Positions 40,768 to 48,912 of a stretch of 64,000 nt of DNA are shown piece by piece. The DNA is from Mycobacterium colombiense (GTDB lineage: Bacteria > Actinomycetota > Actinomycetes > Mycobacteriales > Mycobacteriaceae), in contig NZ_QMEV01000024.1 of assembly GCF_003284935.1 (NCBI RefSeq), positions 1-64,000 on the forward strand, in the 5' to 3' direction. The position numbers and the translations under genes were made by a program. Below the pieces are notes generated by a model. That model saw nothing but the letters and a program-made list of their open reading frames with translations, was not told where the DNA came from and made no database searches. Numbering within the stretch: the stretch's first letter is position 1; the number at the start of each line of letters is the position of its first letter.

Positions 40768-41403
40768 ATGCGTCGTTGCACCATGGATGAGCTCCGCTTC
40801 ACCCGGGAGGAGCTGAAGCGATTCCACGGCAGCACCGTGCCCGACCTGATCTCCGACCAGGTCCGACTGTTGTTCGTGGGCATCAATCCCGGCCTGAGAA
40901 CCGCTGCGGTACAAGCACATTTCGCGCCTCGCGGCAATCGGTTCTGGCCGGCGCTCTATCGTGCCGGCATCACCGATCACTTGATCGACGCCTCGTCGGG
41001 GTTTGCGCCGGACGACTGGAAATACCTTGTGCGGCGCGGGATCGGCATCACCAACCTGGTCGACAGGGCGACCGCGGGCGCGGACGAGCTCACCGCCGCC
41101 GAACTGATCAACGGCAGACGGAAACTGGACCGGATGGTGGAACAGTTCTCGCCGCGTGTCGTCGCGGTCCTCGGCATCACCGCGTACCGGGCCGCTTTCG
41201 GTCAGCGCCGCGCCCAGGCGGGCAAGCGGCCGTCGCCGTATGGCGCCACCGAACTGTGGGTGGTTCCCAATCCCAGTGGCCGCAACGCGCATTCGACGTT
41301 GTCGAGCCTGACGGCCGCGTACGGCGAAGTTGCCCAGGCCGCCGGAATCCTTGCGAGTTCGTCGTCGCGATTCTCCCGGCCCGAGCGGGCTGTGGATAAC
41401 TGA
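40768..41403 (+). CDS. Mug/TDG-family uracil-DNA glycosylase-like protein
   Basis: 211 residues of the uracil-DNA glycosylase superfamily. The Mug-type motif 1 is LLFVGINPGLRTAAVQAHFA with Asn as in Mug, and motif 2 is VVPNPSGRNAHSTL. GNRFWPALYRAGI and YLVRRGIGITNLVDR are family blocks. It would excise mismatched uracil, thymine or alkylated bases. Only 2 nt separate it from treZ, so it is probably in the trehalose operon although functionally unrelated. A second ATG 15 nt downstream (MDELRFTREEL) is possible. Confidence 0.85.
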   Translation: MRRCTMDELRFTREELKRFHGSTVPDLISDQVRLLFVGINPGLRTAAVQAHFAPRGNRFWPALYRAGITDHLIDASSGFAPDDWKYLVRRGIGITNLVDRATAGADELTAAELINGRRKLDRMVEQFSPRVVAVLGITAYRAAFGQRRAQAGKRPSPYGATELWVVPNPSGRNAHSTLSSLTAAYGEVAQAAGILASSSSRFSRPERAVDN

Positions 41404-41440
41404 ATAGCGGCCCGGCGGGCTCACCCCCGATGATGCCGCC

Positions 41441-41620
41441 ATGAGTCAATCGGAATTCGGTCATCCCCTGCGGCGCATCTGCCGGCGCAAGCCGAGCCAC
41501 CGCACCGCCAAGCCGCCGTCGGGCCGCCACACCGTGCGCCACGACATGCCGCCGTATCCCAGCGTCGAGCTGTTGTGGAGGGGTCCCGGGCCCGGCACCG
41601 ACGACGACGAGGGCGCGTGA
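41441..41620 (+). CDS. Small basic hypothetical protein, 59 residues
   Basis: Frame MSQSEFGHPLRRICRRKPSHR... ending GPGTDDDEGA, basic at the start and acidic at the end, with DMPPYPSVELLWRG in the middle. No known family. It fills the gap between the DNA-glycosylase gene and the convergent MocR gene and ends 7 nt before the MocR stop. No strong ribosome site is seen. Supported only by its fit in the gap; it may be spurious. Confidence 0.4.
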   Translation: MSQSEFGHPLRRICRRKPSHRTAKPPSGRHTVRHDMPPYPSVELLWRGPGPGTDDDEGA

Positions 41621-41627
41621 GCTGCGG

Positions 41628-42956
41628 TTACACGATGGTCCGGCCGGCCGGGCGCACCGCGCGGGCGACCGCGTCCGCAAGTGGATCGATCTCAGCGGCG
41701 CTCAGCTCGGAAATGGTGATGCGGATGCCCGCCGGCGTGTGCATCCGGAACCGGCTGCCCGGTGCGGCCGCCCAGCCGGCGCCCATCAGGCGCGACACCG
41801 CGACCGCCTCGTCGGGAACCGGCACCCACACGTTGAGCCCGGAGCGCCCATGCGCGTCGATGCCGCGCCGGGCCAGGGCGTCGCACAGCCGGATTCGGCT
41901 GTCGGCGTAGCGGCGCTCGGCGGTTGCCACCAGCTCCGCCGCCGCGGGGTCGGACCACAAGCCGACGGCCATGCGCTGCAGGAGGTGGCTCACCCAACCG
42001 GGCCCGAGCCGCAGCCGGCCGTGCACCCGCTCGACGGTGCGGTGGTCGCCGGTGAGCACGGCCACCCGCAGGTCGGGGCCGTAGGCCTTGGACGCCGAGC
42101 GGACGAACGCCCAATGGGCGGTGTGGCCGGCCAGGGTGTGCAGCGGCGCCCCGGAAATGCCGGCGCAGTGGTCGTCCTCGACCACCAGCAGATCCTCGGC
42201 CCGCCGCGCCAACAGCCCGCCCAGGGCGTCGGCGCGCTCCGCCGAAAGCGCGGCGCCCGTGGGGTTTTGGGCGCGGTTGGTGAGCACCAGCGCACGCACC
42301 CCGGCGCCCAGCGCCCGGGCCAGGTCGTCGGCCAGCGGACCGTCGTCGTCGACGCGCACCGGTTCGGCCGAAAGGCCCAGCGCGGCAAGGAGATCGAGGA
42401 GGTTGGCCCAGCCCGGGTCCTCGACGGCGACGCGATCGCCGGGGCGCAGATGCGCGGTGAGCGCGCGTTCGATGCCGTCCAGCGCGCCGCTGGTCACCGC
42501 CAGGTGGTCGGCGGGGATCCCATCGGCGGATAGCGCGCGGGCGGCGAACTCTGCCAGCGCCGGCGAGACGGCCGGCTCGCCGTAGAGCACTGGCGGGTCC
42601 GCACCCGGGCCGGGCGGCACGGCGCCCGCGATGGGCAGCAGTGCCGGGTGCGGATTCCCGGTCGACAGGTCGCGCACGCCGGCGGGCACGTCCAGGCCGA
42701 GCAGCGAGCGTGGCGTGGTCGCGGGGCGATGGCGCACGCGGGTGCCGCGCCGACCGGCGGTCTCGACGGCCCCGCGGTGACGCAGCAGGCGGTAGGCCGC
42801 GGCGGCGGTATTGGCGTTGACGCCGAGCTGTGCGGCCAACTCGCGCACCGGCGGTAGCGCATCCCCGGGCGCCAGGGAACCGCCCGAGATCGCCGCCTCG
42901 ATGCTGGCGGCTATGGACTCCGCGCCCGTTCCGGTTATGCTGTTTTGTACTGGCAC
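41628..42956 (-). CDS. MocR/PdxR-type regulator (GntR helix-turn-helix fused to aminotransferase fold)
   Basis: 442 residues. N-terminal GntR winged helix (ALPPVRELAAQLGVNANTAAAAYRLLRHRGAVETAGRRGT) is followed by a fold-type-I aminotransferase domain used as a PLP sensor. PLP-site motifs are TSGALDGIERAL, LTNRAQNPTG, VEDDHC and the Schiff-base lysine in VRSASKAYGPDLRVAV. MocR proteins usually activate an adjacent divergent gene, here a pyridoxamine-oxidase-like protein. The GTG start follows a TACTAT -10 box by 5 nt, so it is probably leaderless and shares a promoter region with its neighbour. Confidence 0.9.
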   Translation of the reverse strand: MPVQNSITGTGAESIAASIEAAISGGSLAPGDALPPVRELAAQLGVNANTAAAAYRLLRHRGAVETAGRRGTRVRHRPATTPRSLLGLDVPAGVRDLSTGNPHPALLPIAGAVPPGPGADPPVLYGEPAVSPALAEFAARALSADGIPADHLAVTSGALDGIERALTAHLRPGDRVAVEDPGWANLLDLLAALGLSAEPVRVDDDGPLADDLARALGAGVRALVLTNRAQNPTGAALSAERADALGGLLARRAEDLLVVEDDHCAGISGAPLHTLAGHTAHWAFVRSASKAYGPDLRVAVLTGDHRTVERVHGRLRLGPGWVSHLLQRMAVGLWSDPAAAELVATAERRYADSRIRLCDALARRGIDAHGRSGLNVWVPVPDEAVAVSRLMGAGWAAAPGSRFRMHTPAGIRITISELSAAEIDPLADAVARAVRPAGRTIV

Positions 42957-42960
42957 GCAA

Positions 42961-42974
42961 TATAGTATGTACTA
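42961..42974. promoter_or_regulatory. Overlapping divergent -10 boxes and dyad of the MocR/flavin-oxidoreductase pair
   Basis: An AT-rich island. TATAGT (42961-42966, plus strand) and TACTAT (42962-42967, minus strand) are -10 boxes facing opposite ways on the same bases. They overlap the dyad TAGTA-TG-TACTA (42963-42974). A further copy of GTACT lies about 20 bp to the left near 42947. The layout would let MocR control both genes from one site. Confidence 0.65.
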
Positions 42975-42996
42975 GAACAAATGTAAGGGCCACGCC

Positions 42997-43668
42997 GTGG
43001 ACACCGCATACCCACCGACCACACGCACCACCCCGACCCGCTACCGGGAGCGCGCGCACTACGACCGGCGCACCGTGCACGGCATCCTCGATGAGGCGCT
43101 GATCTGCCATCTGGGCTACCTGAGCGCCGGCCGCCCGGTGGTCTTGCCCACCACGCACGCCCGGCTCGACGAAACGCTCTACCTGCACGGGTCGACCGGC
43201 GGCGGCCCGGTGCTGGCGGCGAAGGCGGCCACAGCCGCGGGATCGGGGCTGCCGGTCTGCGTCACCGTGACCCTGGTCGACGGCCTGGTGCTGGCCCGCT
43301 CGGCGATGCAGCACTCGGTGAACTTCCGCTCGGTGGTGGTGCTGGGTGACGCGCGCGTGGTCGACGATCCGGCGGAGAAGTCGCGGGCGCTGGACGGCCT
43401 GCTCGATCACATCGCGGCGGGGCGCGCCGCCGACTGCCGCGCCCCCGATGCCCGCGAGCTCGCCGCGACCGGGGTGCTCGCGCTCGACCTCCTCGAGGTG
43501 TCGGCGAAGGTGCGCAGCGGGCCACCGGCTGACGATCCGCAGGACCTCGCGCTGCCCCATTGGGCGGGCGTGGTGCCGCTGAGCCTGACGGCCGGGCCGC
43601 CGGCGCCGGCCGACGACCTGCCCCTCGGCACGGCGGTGCCCCCGTACTTACGGGGGTATCGCCGCTGA
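42997..43668 (+). CDS. Pyridoxamine 5'-phosphate oxidase-like FMN-binding protein
   Basis: 223 residues of the split-barrel flavin/PPOX family, close to the Nim-type branch. RTVHGILDEALICHLGYLSAGRPVVLPTTHARLDETLYLHGST and GLPVCVTVTLVDGLVLARSAMQHSVNFRSVVVLG are typical strands. Might reduce a B6 vitamer or a nitro or quinone compound. GTG start with AAGGG upstream. Divergent from the MocR gene, a recurrent pairing. The last 21 nt overlap the convergent PAP2 gene. Confidence 0.83.
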   Translation: MDTAYPPTTRTTPTRYRERAHYDRRTVHGILDEALICHLGYLSAGRPVVLPTTHARLDETLYLHGSTGGGPVLAAKAATAAGSGLPVCVTVTLVDGLVLARSAMQHSVNFRSVVVLGDARVVDDPAEKSRALDGLLDHIAAGRAADCRAPDARELAATGVLALDLLEVSAKVRSGPPADDPQDLALPHWAGVVPLSLTAGPPAPADDLPLGTAVPPYLRGYRR

Positions 43669-44556
43669 GCCGCGCGCGCGTCGGGTGTTGTCCCACCAGG
43701 ACCCGACGAGCATGACGGTGCCGGCCCAGGCCATCCCCAGCAACCAGCCGGACAGCACGTCGCTGATGTAATGGACTCCCAGATAGACGCGGGAAAACCC
43801 GACGACGAACGTCACGGCGGTCGCGAGCGCCCATACCGCCACGCGCCCGGCCCACCACGGGACGAGCCAGCGGGTGAGCAGCCACGCGGCGATGACCATG
43901 CTCGCGGCGGTGCCGGTCGCGTGTCCGGAGGGAAACGAATACCCGTCCGCGTCGATGAGGGCGAACGGTAGGGACGGGCGTTGCCGGCCCACCAACACCT
44001 TGGCCGTGAACAGCACGACCGGGATGCCCACGCCGGCGGCCAGGGCGAGCACCACGGGCCGCCACGACCCGCACCGCCAACCGGCAACGACGGAGATCGG
44101 CAAGGCGACCGCGGCCAGAAAAAGCGGACTGCCCGCGACGGTGACCACCCGCAGGACGCCGGTCAGCCACAGATCGCGGTGGGTCGCCAGCCATCTCGTG
44201 GCGGGCCGGTCGAATCCGGCGATGCCGTCGCCCTCGAGCACGTCGTCGAGCACCTCGGTGAAGCCGACCGCCAGCGCCACGACCACGACCAGCCCCACCA
44301 GCAACGCCACAGCGGCGACCTCGCTGCCCCGCAACCGACGCGCCAGCGCCCCCTCCCCGGCGCCGATCCGGTCGCGCACCCAGGTCAACGCCTCGCCGAT
44401 CGCGGCGTTGTCGGACACCCGCCGCCACACCCGGGCCACCCGGGGCCCACGCCGCGCGATCCATATCGCCGCCCACGCCAGCAGCAGGAGGCACGCCGCC
44501 AAGCCGGCGCTGACCAGGCCGAAACCGCTGGTACCGGATCCATACGGCTCGTGCAT
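43648..44556 (-). CDS. PAP2-family membrane phosphatase
   Basis: 302 residues with about seven membrane spans. The three PAP2 motifs are complete: KVLVGRQRPSLP, SFPSGHATGT and SRVYLGVHYISDVLSG. The family dephosphorylates lipid phosphates such as phosphatidate or polyprenyl diphosphate on the outer face of the membrane. ATG 44556 gives MHEPYGSGTSGFG. It lies 17 nt after the ilvA stop on the same strand, so it may be expressed with ilvA. Confidence 0.9.
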   Translation of the reverse strand: MHEPYGSGTSGFGLVSAGLAACLLLLAWAAIWIARRGPRVARVWRRVSDNAAIGEALTWVRDRIGAGEGALARRLRGSEVAAVALLVGLVVVVALAVGFTEVLDDVLEGDGIAGFDRPATRWLATHRDLWLTGVLRVVTVAGSPLFLAAVALPISVVAGWRCGSWRPVVLALAAGVGIPVVLFTAKVLVGRQRPSLPFALIDADGYSFPSGHATGTAASMVIAAWLLTRWLVPWWAGRVAVWALATAVTFVVGFSRVYLGVHYISDVLSGWLLGMAWAGTVMLVGSWWDNTRRARGSAAIPP

Positions 44557-44573
44557 CTATCGCGGTCCGGGAG

Positions 44574-45857
44574 TTAGAGCAACAGGTAGCGGTAGGCCGG
44601 CGACCCCGGTTTCAGGGTCTCGACATGCAGCTCGGTGGCGCGCATCCGGGCCAGCAGGCCGTCCAGGTCGGCCGAGGATCCCAACTGGATGCCGACCAGC
44701 GCCTCGCCGGTCTCCCGGTTGTTGCGCTTGACGTACTCGAACAGGGTGATGTCGTCGTTCGGTCCGAGCACGGTGTCGAGGAAGCGGCGCAGCGCGCCGG
44801 GCTCCTGGGGGAAGTCCACCAGGAAGTAGTGCTTGAGGCCGAGGTGCACCAGCGAACGCTCGAGCACTTCGCCGTAGCGCGACACGTCGTTGTTGCCGCC
44901 CGAGATCAGGCACACCACCGTCGATCCGGGCTCGATGTCGGCGTCCAGCAATCCGGTGACGGCCAGCGCGCCCGCGGGCTCGGCGATGATGCCCTCGTTC
45001 TGATACAGGTCCAGCATCGCGGTGCACACCGCGCCCTCGTCGACCGCGGTGATCGAGACCATGTCGCCGGCGGCCGCCAGCGCGGCGTAGGTCAGGTCGC
45101 CGGCGCGTCGGACCGCGGCGCCGTCGACGAACTGGTCGACGTCGTCCAGCGTCACCGGCTCCCCGGCCGACAGCGCGGCCATCATCGCCGCGGCGCCGGC
45201 CGGCTCGACGCCCAGCACCGAGGTGTTGCTCGTCCGTTCGGCGAGGTAGGTGGTGATGCCGGCGATGCAGCCGCCGCCGCCGACCGGGACCACCACCAGG
45301 TCCGGCTCCTGGTCGAGCTGATCGAGCAGTTCGGCGGCGATGGTGCCCTGACCAGCCATGGTGCGCAGATCGTCATAGGGCGGCACCAGTGTGGCGCCGG
45401 TGCTTGCCACGTCGGCCAGGGCCGCCTCGGCGGCCAGGTCGTAGGTGCTGCCGCCGACGATCAGGTCGATGAAGTCGCCGCCGTGGTAACGGATCCGGTC
45501 GCGCTTCTGCATGGGCGTCTTGGCCGGCACATAGACGCGGCCGTGCACCTGCAACATCCGGCACGCGTAGGCGAAGCCCTGCGCGTGGTTGCCCGCCGAC
45601 GAACACACCACGCCGGCGGCCAGCTCCGCCTCGGACAGCTGGACCAGCAGGTTGTAGGCGCCGCGCAGCTTGTAGGAGCGCACGATCTGCAGGTCCTCGC
45701 GCTTGAGGTAGACCTGCGCGCCGGTGATCGCCGACAACCGGTCGCTGAACTGCAACGGGGTGGGCGTGACCACCGCGGCGATCCGCTTGGCCGCGCCGTC
45801 GATGTCAGCCGCGGACAGCGGCGAGACGCTCGGACTCTGGCTCAATTCGGCGGACAC
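44574..45857 (-). CDS. ilvA: Threonine deaminase / threonine dehydratase IlvA
   Basis: Deaminates threonine to 2-oxobutyrate, the entry to isoleucine. 427 residues: PLP lysine in IVRSYKLRGAYN, glycine loop GGGGCIAGI, then a C-terminal ACT-like domain HYFLVDFPQEPGALRRFLDTVLG ending EALVGIQL. The tail has one ACT-like module, the short biosynthetic form, still compatible with isoleucine control. GTG start at 45857. Confidence 0.95.
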   Translation of the reverse strand: MSAELSQSPSVSPLSAADIDGAAKRIAAVVTPTPLQFSDRLSAITGAQVYLKREDLQIVRSYKLRGAYNLLVQLSEAELAAGVVCSSAGNHAQGFAYACRMLQVHGRVYVPAKTPMQKRDRIRYHGGDFIDLIVGGSTYDLAAEAALADVASTGATLVPPYDDLRTMAGQGTIAAELLDQLDQEPDLVVVPVGGGGCIAGITTYLAERTSNTSVLGVEPAGAAAMMAALSAGEPVTLDDVDQFVDGAAVRRAGDLTYAALAAAGDMVSITAVDEGAVCTAMLDLYQNEGIIAEPAGALAVTGLLDADIEPGSTVVCLISGGNNDVSRYGEVLERSLVHLGLKHYFLVDFPQEPGALRRFLDTVLGPNDDITLFEYVKRNNRETGEALVGIQLGSSADLDGLLARMRATELHVETLKPGSPAYRYLLL

Positions 45858-45895
45858 TGATCAATGGTGCCACGACAGCCGACCAACTCCGGAAT

Positions 45896-46333
45896 TCAGT
45901 CGACCGGGGTCAGCACGAACACCGGGATCTGGCGGTCCGTCTTGGTCTGGTACTCGGCGTAGTCGGGCCACGCTTGTACGGCGCGCTCCCACCAGGTCGC
46001 CTTCTCCTCGCCGAAGACCTCGCGGGCGTCGTAATCGCGGGTCACCGAGCCGTCCTGCAGCTCGACGCGGGGGTTCTTCTTGATGTTGTGGTACCAGACC
46101 GGGTTTTTCGGCGCCCCGCCCAACGAGGCGACCACCGCGTACTGGCCGTCATGTTCGACGCGCATCAGCGGCGTCTTGCGCAGCTTGCCGGTCTTGGCGC
46201 CCACCGTCGTCAGCAGGATGATCGGCTTGCCCTTCATGTCGGCGGCCTCGGCTCCCCCCGACTCGGCGTATTTGTCGGCTTGCTCGCGAGACCAATCCCA
46301 TGGCGACGGTTCGTATTCTCCGGTAAGCGGCAT
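45896..46333 (-). CDS. Ddn-family F420-dependent quinone/nitro reductase-like protein (Rv1558 type)
   Basis: 145 residues of the deazaflavin-dependent nitroreductase family. Key pieces are [57 protein letters not shown], with the Lys-x-Arg-x-x-Pro turn expected to contact F420. Related M. tuberculosis proteins (Ddn, Rv1558) reduce quinones with F420H2 and some activate nitroimidazoles. Ends 38 nt from ilvA on the same strand. Confidence 0.88.
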   Translation of the reverse strand: MPLTGEYEPSPWDWSREQADKYAESGGAEAADMKGKPIILLTTVGAKTGKLRKTPLMRVEHDGQYAVVASLGGAPKNPVWYHNIKKNPRVELQDGSVTRDYDAREVFGEEKATWWERAVQAWPDYAEYQTKTDRQIPVFVLTPVD

Positions 46334-46399
46334 GGCATCAACTTTAGGCGCGGATTCGCCGGTCCCGTCGGCTCAGCGCAGTGGCCCCATGCGGCGCGA

Positions 46400-46957
46400 T
46401 CACGGCGCCGCGCCGGTGAGGTAGTGCGCCAGCACCGGGCGCAGCCATTCGGTCAGCGTCGCGTCGTCCATCGCGACCAGCGCGGGCACCCCAACGACGT
46501 TGCGCGCCATAGCGATTCCCAACACCTGCGATCCCACCATCGCGGTCCGCTCGGCGGCCCGGTCGGGGGTGACGGTGGCCAACGCCGGGGCGACCTTGTC
46601 GACGAACACCTCCAGCAGGGCGTCGGCGGCGGTCCGGTTGGTGGCGGCCGCGCGCAGCAGCGGCAGGAACGACCCGGCCGGGTCCCACACCCGGATGAGG
46701 AACGGCACCAGGATGTCGGCGATGCGTTCCGGGGCGACCCCGGTGAGGTCGGGAAAGGTGATGTCGAGCCGCGAGACCGCGGCGAACAGGTCGGCCTTGT
46801 TGCCGAAGTAGTGCATGACCAGCGCCGGGTCGACACCGGCCTCGGCCGCGACCGCGCGGATGGTGGTCCGCTCGAAGCCGTGGGCAGAGAACAGGGTCCG
46901 CGCGGCGCTCAGGATCGTCGCGCGGGTGACCTTGCCGTCGCGGGTTTTACCGGGCAT
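46400..46957 (-). CDS. TetR-family transcriptional regulator (Rv1556 type)
   Basis: 185 residues. N-terminal helix-turn-helix ATILSAARTLFSAHGFERTTIRAVAAEAGVDPALVMHYFGNKADLFAAV is classic TetR. The C-terminal ligand domain is unremarkable. Divergent from a two-gene oxidoreductase operon, with two near-identical palindromes in the 96-nt gap; it probably represses both itself and that operon until a small hydrophobic ligand binds. Confidence 0.9.
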   Translation of the reverse strand: MPGKTRDGKVTRATILSAARTLFSAHGFERTTIRAVAAEAGVDPALVMHYFGNKADLFAAVSRLDITFPDLTGVAPERIADILVPFLIRVWDPAGSFLPLLRAAATNRTAADALLEVFVDKVAPALATVTPDRAAERTAMVGSQVLGIAMARNVVGVPALVAMDDATLTEWLRPVLAHYLTGAAP

Positions 46958-46970
46958 GCCGAAATTCTAG

Positions 46971-46986
46971 TTCAACAACTGTTGAC
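46971..46986. promoter_or_regulatory. TetR operator copy 1
   Basis: TTCAACA-AC-TGTTGAC, a palindrome with one mismatch, 13 nt upstream of the TetR-gene start. It reads as the reverse complement of the second copy at 47014-47029 except for one base, strong evidence that both bind the same dimer. Confidence 0.8.
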
Positions 46987-47013
46987 ATCGCCAGCGGCCG
47001 GGCTTACGTTGAT

Positions 47014-47029
47014 TTCAACAGTTGTTGAA
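47014..47029. promoter_or_regulatory. TetR operator copy 2
   Basis: TTCAACA-GT-TGTTGAA, a perfect 7-bp inverted repeat, 24 nt upstream of the divergent operon start. The centre-to-centre distance to copy 1 is 43 bp, about four helical turns, which would place two dimers on the same DNA face. Confidence 0.82.
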
Positions 47030-47053
47030 TCGGGTGGCCGAGGAGGCGCAGAC

Positions 47054-47440
47054 ATGACCGTGACCGTCATCCAGATCGGGCTCGACCCCGGCGCGATCGA
47101 CTACTCGTCGCCGGAGTTCGCCCAGTTCCGCGGCCTGTCGAACGACGCCAACGTCGCGGGTCTGCGCGCCGCGGGCTACCAGGTCGACAACTGCCTGATC
47201 GACGTCGGCGTCGCCGGCGCCGACAAGGCCGGTGAGTGGCTGCGCGCCAAGCGCTACGACGCGGTGTTGATCGGCGCCGGCATCCGCCTGGTGCCCGGCA
47301 ACACCCTGCTGTTCGAGTCGATCGTCAACATCGCGCACACCACCCAGCCCGGTTGCCGCTTCGTCTTCAACCGGGCCGCGCAATCCACCCCCGGCGACAT
47401 CCGTCGCTGGTACCCCGAACCGGAAGGAGCGATCCGATGA
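47054..47440 (+). CDS. Conserved hypothetical Rossmann-like protein
   Basis: 128 residues without a domain I recognise. Alternating strands and helices (TVTVIQIGLDPGAID, VAGLRAAGYQVDNCLIDVG, KRYDAVLIGAGIRLV, NTLLFESIVNIAHTTQPGCRFVFN) suggest an alpha/beta fold. Seen here with a flavin monooxygenase and a TetR repressor. AGGAGG lies about 9 nt upstream of the ATG, and the stop overlaps the next start as ATGA. Confidence 0.78.
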   Translation: MTVTVIQIGLDPGAIDYSSPEFAQFRGLSNDANVAGLRAAGYQVDNCLIDVGVAGADKAGEWLRAKRYDAVLIGAGIRLVPGNTLLFESIVNIAHTTQPGCRFVFNRAAQSTPGDIRRWYPEPEGAIR

Positions 47441-48906
47441 CCACAACCGCCGTTCACGAGGTCGACGTCCTGGTGGTCGGGGCCGGCCCCACGGGTCTGA
47501 CCGCCGCGGGTGACCTGGCCCGCGCCGGGCGGGCGGTGACCGTGCTGGAGCGCTGGGCCGCCGAGAACCCGACCAGCCGCGCGTTCGCCGTGATGCCGCG
47601 AACCCTGGAGGTCCTCGACGCCCGCGGCGCGGCCGACGAGCTACTCGCGGTCGGGCAGCGAGGCCCGGACGTGACGCTGTTCGCCAAGGCCCGCCTCGAC
47701 CTGACCCGGCTGGACTCGGCCTACCCGTTCGTCCTGATCACCCCGCAGACCAATGTCGACGCCGCGCTGCGCCGCTACGCGGTGACCGAAGGCGCCGACA
47801 TCCGCCGCGGCGTGGAGGTGGTCGCGCTCGCGCAGGACGCCGACGGCGTCACCGTCACCGCCCGCCCCAAGGGCGACGACGATCCCGCGCACCGGCAGAC
47901 GTGGCGGGCCCGGTATGTCATCGGCGCAGACGGCGCGCACAGCACCGTCCGCACCCTGCTGGGCGCGGACTTCCCCGGCAAGATGGTGCTGACCTCGCTG
48001 ATGCTGGCCGACGTCAAGCTGGCCCACGGCCCGTCCCGGGGCGGGTTGGTGGTGGGCACCGCCGGTGACGTCCTGGGATTTTTGGCGCCATATAACCGCC
48101 ACGACGAGGACGGCTCGTGGTACCGGGCCCTGGTGTGGGACCGCGACCACCAGCTGCCCGACGACGCGCCCGTCGACGACGCCGAGATCGTCGATGTCCT
48201 GGCCCGCGCCATGGGCACCGATTTCGGCGTGACCGAGATCGGCTGGAAGTCGCGATTCCATTGCGACGAAAGGCAAGTCGCCCGGTATAGACACGACCGG
48301 GTGTTCCTCGCCGGTGACGCCGCGCACGTGCACTCCCCGATGGGCGGCCAGGGCATGAACACCGGCATCCAGGACGCCGCGAACCTGGCCTGGAAGCTCG
48401 ACGCGGTGCTCTCCGGCGCCGACGACGCGCTCCTGGACACCTACCACAGCGAACGCCATCCGATCGGCAAGCGGGTGCTGGTGCAGTCCGGCATGATCGC
48501 CCGCGCCGCGACGCTGCACCGGCGACCCGCCATCTGGCTGCGTAACCTGTTGGTCCCCAACCTTCTTCGCATACCCGCCGTGCAGGACTTCGTGGCCGGC
48601 AGTTTCGCGGGTACCGGGCTGCGGTACGGCCGGCGCGGACTGGTCGGCACCCGGGCCGCCGCGATCCCCCTCGTCGAGGGACGGTTGGCGCGCCTGCAGC
48701 GCGGCGGCGGCTACGTCTTCATCCGCGAATACGGTGCCGCCCCGGTCGAGGCACCCGCCATGCTGCAGGCGCAGCGGGCCGACCGCGGCCCGGCCGTGTT
48801 GGTGCGTCCCGACGGATACATCGCGTGGGCCGGCGCCTCGGCGCAGGCGCCCCACGCGATCACCCAGGCGGCGGCACCCGCCGCACTTCCCGTGCGGGCG
48901 CGGTGA
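47437..48906 (+). CDS. FAD-dependent aromatic-hydroxylase-type monooxygenase
   Basis: 489 residues of the PHBH-like class A flavoprotein monooxygenases. FAD motifs are VDVLVVGAGPTGLTAAGDLARAG at the N-terminus, the Asp-Gly block YVIGADGAHSTVR near 165, and FLAGDAAHVHSPMGGQGMNTGIQDAANLAWKL near 290. The C-terminal thioredoxin-like tail is short. Likely hydroxylates an aromatic compound with NAD(P)H and O2. Co-translated with the preceding small protein and inferred to be under the divergent TetR repressor. Confidence 0.88.
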   Translation: MTTTAVHEVDVLVVGAGPTGLTAAGDLARAGRAVTVLERWAAENPTSRAFAVMPRTLEVLDARGAADELLAVGQRGPDVTLFAKARLDLTRLDSAYPFVLITPQTNVDAALRRYAVTEGADIRRGVEVVALAQDADGVTVTARPKGDDDPAHRQTWRARYVIGADGAHSTVRTLLGADFPGKMVLTSLMLADVKLAHGPSRGGLVVGTAGDVLGFLAPYNRHDEDGSWYRALVWDRDHQLPDDAPVDDAEIVDVLARAMGTDFGVTEIGWKSRFHCDERQVARYRHDRVFLAGDAAHVHSPMGGQGMNTGIQDAANLAWKLDAVLSGADDALLDTYHSERHPIGKRVLVQSGMIARAATLHRRPAIWLRNLLVPNLLRIPAVQDFVAGSFAGTGLRYGRRGLVGTRAAAIPLVEGRLARLQRGGGYVFIREYGAAPVEAPAMLQAQRADRGPAVLVRPDGYIAWAGASAQAPHAITQAAAPAALPVRAR

Positions 48907-48912
48907 TTCGCG

